Part shown: positions 57,857 through 64,000 of the stretch, one piece after another
How the letters are laid out: every line of letters begins with the position of its first letter
Numbering within the stretch: the first letter of the stretch is position 1
Assembly (NCBI GenBank): GCA_020061705.1
Contig: JAGUXT010000062.1
Coordinates: forward strand, 23,198 to 87,197
Length of the DNA stretch: 64,000 nt
Source of the DNA: Halothiobacillus sp.
GTDB taxonomy: Bacteria; Pseudomonadota; Gammaproteobacteria; Halothiobacillales; Halothiobacillaceae
Reading direction: 5' to 3'
Translations under genes and position numbers: made by a program
The notes under the pieces: model-generated
The model's input: only the letters and a program-made list of their open reading frames with translations
Told to the model about the DNA's origin: nothing
The model's database searches: none

Positions 57857-59533
57857 ATGCCTACACTCAACTGGATCGGCAAGGAAGCTGTCGTTAAACA
57901 CCATAAAGATGTGCCGTTTCGTCTGCTGGAGCCGCAGCCGGAGCTTTCTTGCGGTGCTGAGGCGAGCGGTAATCTGCTTGTGCAGGGCGATAATTTGCTG
58001 GCGCTCAAGGCGCTATTGCCACGCTACGCCGGGCAGGTGAAGTGTATTTATATCGACCCGCCGTACAACACCGGCAACGAGGGCTGGGTGTACAACGACA
58101 ACGTCAATAGCCCGGAAATCCGCAAATGGCTGGGCGCGGTGGTGGGCAAGGAAGGTGAAACGCTGGATCGGCATGACCGCTGGCTGTGCATGATGTATCC
58201 GAGGCTGATGTTGCTAAAGCAGTTTTTGCGCGAGGATGGGGCGATTTTTGTGTCGATTGACGATAACGAAGTGGCAAGTCTCAGGTTTTTGATGGATGAG
58301 GTTTTTGGTTCGGGAAACTTCGTTGCGAACATTGTCTGGCAGAAACGAACGTCCCCGGATGCAAGATTGAATCTTGGAGCAGCCCACGATCATGTAATTG
58401 CATACGCCAAAAATTCGTATGAAACAAAGAAAACCTTTCACAAGGTTAAATTGTCCGCTGGACGCCAAAATGATTTCAAAAATCCAGATAACGACCCGAG
58501 AGGCTCTTGGGCTTCGGTCGATCTCACTGGACAAACAGGGCACGCCACACCCGAGCAGTTTTATGATGTAGTAACACCAAGTGGAATGGTGATAAAGCCT
58601 CCGCGCAACCGTTGTTGGGCTTTGGCCGAGAGGACTTTCAAGGGACTTGTAGCCGATAACCGTATTTGGTTTGGAAAAGATGGAAACTCACGCCCACGAC
58701 TAAAAAAATTTCTTCTAGAGTCCGAAGGTGCAAACACATGGACTTGGTGGACGAATGAAGAAGTAGGACATAACCAAGAGGCAACAAAAGAATTGCTGGA
58801 AATTCTTGGAGCCGGTGATGCGAGCTTTGAAACCCCCAAGCCCACCCGCCTGATTCAGCGCATCCTACAAATTGCCTCCGACAAAGACTCGCTGATTCTC
58901 GACAGCTTCGCCGGTTCCGGTACCACGGCGCACGCCGTGCTGAAACAAAATGCCGAGGATGGCGGCCAGCGGCGCTTTATCCTCGTGGAAATGGACGAGC
59001 ACATTGCGCAAAACGTGACGGCGGAACGGGTGCGGCGTGTGGCGCAGGGTTATACGAACGCCAAGGGCGAAGCTGCGCCGGGGCTGGGCGGTGGCTTCCA
59101 GTTCTGTCGCCTCTCCGCTGAACCCTTGTTCAAGGCCGATGGCCCGATTCGCAGTGATGTGAGCTTTGCGCATTTGGCTGAATTTGTGTGGTTTATGGAA
59201 ACCGGTACGGGTTTCCAAATCCCCCCCAACCCCCCTTTGTCAAAGGGGGGAGTGCCCGAAGGGCGCGGGGGGATTTTGTCCCCCTTGCTCGGCTGGCACC
59301 AAGGCCGCGCCGTGTTCCTGTTGTATAACGGCATTCTTAAGGATAAGTCTGATCTGGGCGGCAATGTGCTCAATAAGCGCACGCTGGCGTTATTGCGCGC
59401 AGCACAGGTCGGTTTTGCGGGCGCGTGCGTGGTGTACGGTGCACGCTCACGTTTTGACAAGGCCAAGCTTGCAGCGCTGGGTATTACGTTCCATCAACTT
59501 CCTTATGAACTGGCGGTGAAGACATGGTTTTGA
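57857..59533 (+). CDS. mod: Type III restriction-modification DNA methyltransferase (Mod)
   Basis: N6-adenine methyltransferase and specificity subunit of a type III system, 558 residues from ATG 57857 (AAGGA 8 bases upstream). Motif order is beta-class: DPPYNTG first (near residue 71), target-recognition region (about 150-320), then SFAGSGTTAHAV (motif I). The target region (about 58310-58810) is visibly more AT-rich than its flanks, a sign of specificity exchange. A 60-base palindrome (59217-59276) inserts about 20 residues (IPPNPPLSKGGVPEGRGGIL) in frame near the C-terminus. It overlaps res by 10 bases. Confidence 0.94.
   Translation: MPTLNWIGKEAVVKHHKDVPFRLLEPQPELSCGAEASGNLLVQGDNLLALKALLPRYAGQVKCIYIDPPYNTGNEGWVYNDNVNSPEIRKWLGAVVGKEGETLDRHDRWLCMMYPRLMLLKQFLREDGAIFVSIDDNEVASLRFLMDEVFGSGNFVANIVWQKRTSPDARLNLGAAHDHVIAYAKNSYETKKTFHKVKLSAGRQNDFKNPDNDPRGSWASVDLTGQTGHATPEQFYDVVTPSGMVIKPPRNRCWALAERTFKGLVADNRIWFGKDGNSRPRLKKFLLESEGANTWTWWTNEEVGHNQEATKELLEILGAGDASFETPKPTRLIQRILQIASDKDSLILDSFAGSGTTAHAVLKQNAEDGGQRRFILVEMDEHIAQNVTAERVRRVAQGYTNAKGEAAPGLGGGFQFCRLSAEPLFKADGPIRSDVSFAHLAEFVWFMETGTGFQIPPNPPLSKGGVPEGRGGILSPLLGWHQGRAVFLLYNGILKDKSDLGGNVLNKRTLALLRAAQVGFAGACVVYGARSRFDKAKLAALGITFHQLPYELAVKTWF
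59217..59276 (+). repeat. Palindromic element inserted in frame within mod
   Basis: Ends AAATCCCCCC and GGGGGGATTT are inverted repeats. Inside are CCCCCCTTTG-t-CAAAGGGGGG (perfect) and GCCC-gaa-GGGC. Its 60 bases equal 20 codons and leave the reading frame intact. Similar CCCCCCTTT...AAAGGGGGG repeats are common between genes of many bacteria, from memory; here one is translated. Confidence 0.88.
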
Positions 59534-62145
59534 ACAGTTTGAAGGATTATCAGGAGCGGTTGCTGGAGGCTTATGGCGCGTATCTTGCCCGTTGCCGCGA
59601 GTTAAAAGACCCTGCCGCCGCCTTTGCTGAATCGACGTTGGCGCATTTTGGTCATGCTTTGCCTTATCACGCGCTGCCGGGGGCGGAGGCCGTGCCGTAT
59701 GTCTGCTTGCGCGTGCCGACCGGCGGCGGCAAGACGCGTCTGGCGGGTCGGGCGATCAAGCAGGTGAATGCACATTTTCTGGCCACTGAACACGCCTTGG
59801 TGTTGTGGCTGGTGCCGTCCGAACCGATTCGTGAGCAGACTTTGTACGCGTTGAAAACACCGGGGGCGCTGCTGCATCAGGATATGCGCGAGATGTTTGG
59901 TGCGGTGCATGTGCTGGACATCAACGAGGCGCTCTATCTGCAACCGCCCACGCTGGACACTGGCAATACGATCATTGTGGCCACCATGCAGAGCTTTAAG
60001 CGCGATACGGCAGACGGCTTGCGCGTGTATCGGCAAAACGGGGCGTTGATGGGGCACTTCGACAATGTATCGCCGGAACAGAAAGGCGAGCATTCCTTGC
60101 TGGATGTGATTCGTTTGCGTCGCCCCTTGGTGATTGTGGACGAGGCGCACAATCAGGGTACGCCGCTGGCGGTGGACACGCTTACGCGTTTTAACCCGGC
60201 CTGTATTTTGGAGCTGACCGCGACCCCGGATCGTGCTAATCAGCCGTCGAATGTGTTGCGCAGTGTGTCGGCGGCGACGTTGCAGGCGGAGGATATGCTC
60301 AAGCTGCCGCTTATGCTGGCAATTCATCCCGAATGGCGGGTGTCGTTGACCGAGGCGATTGCCCGTTTGCGCCAGTTGGAAAAGGAGGCCGCGCTGGAGC
60401 TGCAACAGACCGGCGAGGTGATTAAGCCCGTGGTGATGCTGATTCAGGCCGAACGCAAGGCGGGCGACAAGGAAACCTTTACCCCGGAGCGGGTGAAGCA
60501 GCATTTAATCGACGATTTCAATATCCCGGCGGCCAGTATTGCCATTGCGACCGGGGCGGTGGATGAGCTGACGGGCAAGCGTCTGGATGACCCGGATTAT
60601 CCGCAGTTCATCATTACCGTGGACAAGCTGCGCGAAGGCTGGGACTGCCCGAATGCCTATGTGTTGTTTTCATTCCGCAATACCACGTCGGCTACGGCGG
60701 TGGAACAGGTGTTGGGGCGGGTGTTGCGTATGCCGCATGTGACGCGCAAGCAGCAGGAGGCGCTGAACCGTAGCTATGCTTATGTGGTGTCGTCGGAATT
60801 GGCGGCGACAGTGCAGGGCTTGCGTGACGGGCTGGTGCAGAGCGGTTTTGAGCGGTTGGAGACGCGCGATTTGATTCGCACGACGGATTCCGGCGCACCG
60901 ATGGACGATATGTTCGCGCCGCAGGAGGATTGGGTGATTCCGCTGCCTGAGGTGGGTGAAAAGCTGGCGTTGCCGGATGAGGACGCATTGCAGCTTTTGC
61001 CCAAGGCGTTGCGCGATAAGGTGGAGGTGTCGCCGGAAAGCGGTACGTTGACGGTCAAAGGCGGTGCGACGAGCAAGCAGATTGTGCAACTGGCGCAGAC
61101 GTTTCGCCAGCCAGAGGCCGCGAGGCGTGTGCGCGAACGGCTCGACACGGCATCGGCACTTGCCAGCGCCCCGCCTGCAAGAATGCTCACTCCGGCGGAG
61201 CAGGGCGAGTCGCGGCGTATACCGCTGTTGGGCTATACCCAGTATGGTTTTTTCGATGTGTTTGACGAAACCCCGCTGCTGGATGCGGATTGGGATATTA
61301 CGGATTTCAACCCGCAACTGACAGCCAGTGAATTTGCCCATGATGTGGAGGCCATGCGCCGCGCGTCGCTTTCGATCTCGCAACTGGAAAAGATTGAATG
61401 TGACGTTTACGACCGTCTGGATAGCCAGTTGGCGCTCTTCGGCGCGGAAGGCGGTTGGGCGGTGAATGATTTGATCTACTGGCTGGATCGTAATTTGTAT
61501 TTCCCGTATTCGGAACGCGACCAGAAAGTAGCCTGGCTGAGTGCGGCTTTAGACTATTTGTTGAGCGTGCGCGGTTTTTCACTGGACGAGCTGGCGTATC
61601 GCAAGTTTCGCCTGCGCGGGGCGCTGGAGCGCAAGATGGTCGCCGGATTGGTTCAGGCGAAGCAGCAGGTGTTTGATGGTTTGTTCGCCGATGAGTCTGC
61701 GTTCGCCTTGCGTGACGAGCACACTGTGGTGCTGGAACAGGGGCGTTACGCCTATGATTTTCCTTACACTGGGTTTATGACGCTTAAGCGCCATTTTTTC
61801 CCGGTCATTGGCAATTTGAAGAGCAGTGGCGAGGAGTTTGAGTGCGCCGAATTTATTGCGAACGAACTTCCGGGCGTGGCGTGGTGGCTGCGCAATGTCG
61901 AGCGCAAGCCGACATCGTTCTGGCTGCAAACCGCGTCGGATCGGTTTTATCCAGATTTTGTGCTGCAAATGGACAGCGGGTTGCTGCTCGCTATCGAATA
62001 CAAGGGCGCGCATATCGCCGATAGCCGGGATAGCCAAGAAAAGCAGCGCATTGGCGATTTATGGGCGCGGCGTAGCGAGGGGCGTTGCCGCTTTGTGTGG
62101 GTGGAAAATAAAAACTGGCAAGCTATTCGGGCGGCATTGCAATGA
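59524..62145 (+). CDS. res: Type III restriction enzyme, helicase-nuclease subunit (Res)
   Basis: 873-residue ATP-dependent endonuclease subunit. Helicase motif I VPTGGGKT (64-71), DEAH at 206-209, TATPDR, and motif VI VEQVLGRVLRM. A C-terminal PD-(D/E)xK nuclease is visible as YPDFVLQMD and AIEYKG near residues 818-845. Works with Mod, whose gene it overlaps by 10 bases, and in turn overlaps the next gene by 4. Confidence 0.95.
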   Translation: MVLNSLKDYQERLLEAYGAYLARCRELKDPAAAFAESTLAHFGHALPYHALPGAEAVPYVCLRVPTGGGKTRLAGRAIKQVNAHFLATEHALVLWLVPSEPIREQTLYALKTPGALLHQDMREMFGAVHVLDINEALYLQPPTLDTGNTIIVATMQSFKRDTADGLRVYRQNGALMGHFDNVSPEQKGEHSLLDVIRLRRPLVIVDEAHNQGTPLAVDTLTRFNPACILELTATPDRANQPSNVLRSVSAATLQAEDMLKLPLMLAIHPEWRVSLTEAIARLRQLEKEAALELQQTGEVIKPVVMLIQAERKAGDKETFTPERVKQHLIDDFNIPAASIAIATGAVDELTGKRLDDPDYPQFIITVDKLREGWDCPNAYVLFSFRNTTSATAVEQVLGRVLRMPHVTRKQQEALNRSYAYVVSSELAATVQGLRDGLVQSGFERLETRDLIRTTDSGAPMDDMFAPQEDWVIPLPEVGEKLALPDEDALQLLPKALRDKVEVSPESGTLTVKGGATSKQIVQLAQTFRQPEAARRVRERLDTASALASAPPARMLTPAEQGESRRIPLLGYTQYGFFDVFDETPLLDADWDITDFNPQLTASEFAHDVEAMRRASLSISQLEKIECDVYDRLDSQLALFGAEGGWAVNDLIYWLDRNLYFPYSERDQKVAWLSAALDYLLSVRGFSLDELAYRKFRLRGALERKMVAGLVQAKQQVFDGLFADESAFALRDEHTVVLEQGRYAYDFPYTGFMTLKRHFFPVIGNLKSSGEEFECAEFIANELPGVAWWLRNVERKPTSFWLQTASDRFYPDFVLQMDSGLLLAIEYKGAHIADSRDSQEKQRIGDLWARRSEGRCRFVWVENKNWQAIRAALQ

Positions 62146-63182
62146 GCGATCAACCTGCCGCCCTCACCGCGACCCCTGAAGGTTACGCCGACTGGCTGCT
62201 TGAGCTGAAAACGCGCATTCACAACGCCCAGCAGCGCGCGACGCTGGCGGTTAACCGCGAGCTGGTGTTGCTGTACTGGCAGATCGGGCGCGACATTCTG
62301 GCGCGGCAGGCCGAGCAGGGCTGGGGTGCCAAGGTGATCGAGCGGCTGGCGCATGATTTGCGCACGGCATTCCCGGAGATGAAGGGTTTTTCGCCGCGTA
62401 ATCTCAAATACATGCGCGCTTTTGCCGAGGCGTGGCCGGATGCGGAATTTGTGCAGCAGGCTGCTGCACAATTGCCTTGGTTCCATCTTTGCACCTTGCT
62501 CGACAAGCTCAAGACCCGTGAAGAACGGGATTGGTATCTGTGCAGGGCGACGCAGCACAACTGGTCGCGCAATATTCTGGTGATGCAAATCGAAACCCGT
62601 TTGCGGGAACGCAGCGGTACGGCGGTGACCAACTTCGAGGCCGGTTTGCCCAAGGCGCAATCCGACTTGGCGCGTGAGTCGATCAAAGACCCTTACCGTT
62701 TTGATTTTCTTGGATTGACTGACGAGGCGCAGGAGCGCGAGATCGAAAACGCGTTGGTAAAACATGTGACCGAGTTCTTACTGGAGCTGGGCGCAGGCTT
62801 TGCATTTGTCGGACGGCAGGTGTTGCTGGATGTGGGTGGTGATGAGTTTTTTATCGACTTGCTTTTTTATCACCTCAAGCTGCGCTGCTATGTAGTGATT
62901 GAGCTTAAGGGCGGGAAGTTCAAACCCGAGCATCTGGGGCAGCTTGGGTTTTATCTGACCGCTGTGGATCGCCAAGTTAAAAGCGAGCATGACCATCCCA
63001 CCATTGGTCTGTTGCTCTGCAAAAGCAAAAACAAGATCGTGGCCGAATATGCCTTGGGCGATAAGTCGCAGCCCATGGGTGTGGCTGAATACAAATTGCT
63101 TGAATCCCTGCCTGCCGAGTTTCAAACCAGTTTGCCCAGCATTGAGCAGATCGAGAATGAACTGGGTGGTATCGATTTATGA
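62142..63182 (+). CDS. DUF1016/YhcG family PDDEXK nuclease
   Basis: 346 residues. The N-terminal DUF1016 region (WLLELKTRIHNAQQRATLAVNR, LLYWQIGRDI, GWGAKVIERLAHDLR) is followed by a C-terminal nuclease fold. Acidic D in FFIDLLFYH and E-L-K in VVIELKGGKF form the expected PD-(D/E)xK site. It is joined to res by an ATGA overlap, so it is the third gene of the R-M operon. YhcG proteins occur with many defence genes; function with type III R-M is unproven. Confidence 0.92.
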   Translation: MSDQPAALTATPEGYADWLLELKTRIHNAQQRATLAVNRELVLLYWQIGRDILARQAEQGWGAKVIERLAHDLRTAFPEMKGFSPRNLKYMRAFAEAWPDAEFVQQAAAQLPWFHLCTLLDKLKTREERDWYLCRATQHNWSRNILVMQIETRLRERSGTAVTNFEAGLPKAQSDLARESIKDPYRFDFLGLTDEAQEREIENALVKHVTEFLLELGAGFAFVGRQVLLDVGGDEFFIDLLFYHLKLRCYVVIELKGGKFKPEHLGQLGFYLTAVDRQVKSEHDHPTIGLLLCKSKNKIVAEYALGDKSQPMGVAEYKLLESLPAEFQTSLPSIEQIENELGGIDL

Positions 63183-63196
63183 GTCAGGCCACCAAC

Positions 63197-63230
63197 AAAA
63201 AAACCCCGCCATTTCTGGCCGGGGTTTTTC
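63197..63230. terminator. Bidirectional terminator between the R-M operon and phoH
   Basis: AAAAACCCCG with CC pairs with GGCC-GGGGTTTTT (63217-63229) over a short loop, with A- and T-runs on both sides. It fits the end of both convergent units. Confidence 0.85.
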
Positions 63231-63250
63231 TTGCGCGAGGTTTAAGCGGT

Positions 63251-64000
63251 CTACAAAGTTTCCGAAGCAAACTCCGCCAGGCGTGAGCGTTCGCCGCGTA
63301 GCAGGGTGATGTGCCCGCCGTGCGGCCAGCCTTTGAAGCGATCGACGACGTAGGTCAGGCCGGAGGTGGTTTCGGTCAGGTACGGCGTGTCGATCTGCGA
63401 GATATTACCCAAGCAGATGACCTTGGTGCCGGGGCCGGCGCGGGTAATCAGGGTTTTCATCTGCTTCGAGGTCAGGTTTTGTGCTTCGTCGATGATGAGG
63501 AACTTGTTCTGGAGGGTGCGGCCGCGCATGAAGTTGAGCGAGCGGATTTTGATGCGCGCGCGCACTAAATCTTGCGTGGCCTGACGCTCCCAGGAGCCGC
63601 CGCCTTCGACGCGGGTGAGGACTTCGAGGTTGTCCATCAGTGCGCCCATCCACGGGGTCATTTTTTCCTCTTCGGTGCCGGGCAAAAAGCCGATGTCTTC
63701 GCCCACGGGGACGGTGACACGGGTCATGATGATTTCGGAGTAGAGGTTTTTTTCCAGCGTTTGCGTCAGGGCGGCGGCGAGGGTGAGCAGGGTTTTGCCC
63801 GTGCCAGCCTGGCCGAGCAGGGTGACGAAATCCACCTGCGGATCCATCAGCAGGTTGAGCGCAAAGCTTTGTTCGCGGTTGCGCGCGTTGATGCCCCAGA
63901 CGGTGTTTTTCGGCAGGGTGTAGTTGTTGCAGACTTCGACAATGGCGGCACCGTTTTCGTCGTGGGCACGCACCACGCCTTCAAACGGGCTGTCGCCTTC
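63251..64000 (-). CDS. PhoH-family ATPase, C-terminal part (truncated by window edge)
   Basis: Only the last 249 codons are visible; the frame stays open to base 64000. Walker A is LLGQAGTGKTLLTLAAA and Walker B is FLIIDEAQNLT; GNISQIDTPYL and RGERSRLAEFA fit the PhoH domain. The N-terminus, outside the window, may carry a PIN nuclease domain as in PhoH2/YlaK-type proteins, since the segment before the ATPase (VEVCNNYTLPKNTVWGINARN) resembles the linker of that group. Role in RNA handling is inferred from family. Confidence 0.88.
   Translation of the reverse strand, partial: EGDSPFEGVVRAHDENGAAIVEVCNNYTLPKNTVWGINARNREQSFALNLLMDPQVDFVTLLGQAGTGKTLLTLAAALTQTLEKNLYSEIIMTRVTVPVGEDIGFLPGTEEEKMTPWMGALMDNLEVLTRVEGGGSWERQATQDLVRARIKIRSLNFMRGRTLQNKFLIIDEAQNLTSKQMKTLITRAGPGTKVICLGNISQIDTPYLTETTSGLTYVVDRFKGWPHGGHITLLRGERSRLAEFASETL

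Noticed and set aside
59217..59276. Possible frameshift or pseudogene in mod because of the Pro/Gly-rich low-complexity stretch
   Set aside because: The insert is 60 bases, a multiple of three, and conserved motifs on both sides are in one frame; the gene is intact.
57320..63250. Integrated prophage or integrative element at tmRNA
   Set aside because: No integrase, no phage structural genes and no duplicate of the tmRNA 3' end were found; only the R-M operon is present.

Overview
The window looks like a chromosomal stretch of a gammaproteobacterium of moderately high GC (roughly 55-60 % by eye). The evidence is gene order. The blocks fabD-fabG-acpP-fabF-pabC-mltG-tmk-holB-pilZ-tatD, suhB/trmJ-cysE-iscR...-iscX-ndk-rlmN-pilF-rodZ-ispG-hisS-yfgM-bamB-der, queA-tgt-yajC-secD-secF and fimX-(PA4958-like)-psd are those known from Pseudomonas and relatives. 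The species cannot be named from the sequence alone.

Layout. 1-2621: RND efflux pump (truncated at the window edge) and its adaptor, minus strand. 2784-6960: orn, mgtE, rsgA, a secreted triple-repeat Cys-rich protein and infA. 7080-17494: fatty acid synthesis, folate (pabB, pabC), mltG, tmk, holB, pilZ, tatD and an inositol-phosphatase-family gene. 17713-18258: a small hypothetical gene and tRNA-Leu(TAA) and tRNA-Cys(GCA). 18450-27465: purL, accA, tilS and an alpha-glucan phosphorylase. 27796-44660: one long minus-strand series running from trmJ (upstream end) to der, containing the isc iron-sulfur genes. 44692-51267: suhB, tRNA-Leu(CAA), queA, tgt, yajC, secD, secF. 51332-56136: fimX-like gene, its partner and psd. 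56326-57686: prmB and tmRNA. 57857-63182: a type III restriction-modification operon (mod, res) with a third DUF1016/PDDEXK nuclease gene. 63251-64000: phoH-like gene, truncated.

How the parts connect. PilZ (15517), PilF (36072) and a degenerate GGDEF-EAL protein resembling FimX (51332) suggest type IV pili controlled by cyclic di-GMP. The isc operon keeps iscR, iscA, hscB, hscA, fdx and iscX but lacks iscS and iscU: iscR and iscA lie 10 bases apart. A 252-base, heavily self-complementary element sits inside the same operon between hscA and fdx.

The most distinctive feature of the window is its load of palindromic repeats. A family of roughly 90-104 base elements with terminal inverted repeats close to AGGACTTACGCAAAA occurs five times, next to fabF, glgP, der, prmB/psd and mod. 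Several other hairpin elements occur once or twice. One 60-base palindrome is inserted in frame within the mod coding sequence. Apart from the R-M operon directly downstream of tmRNA, I see no integrase, transposase, prophage or CRISPR array.
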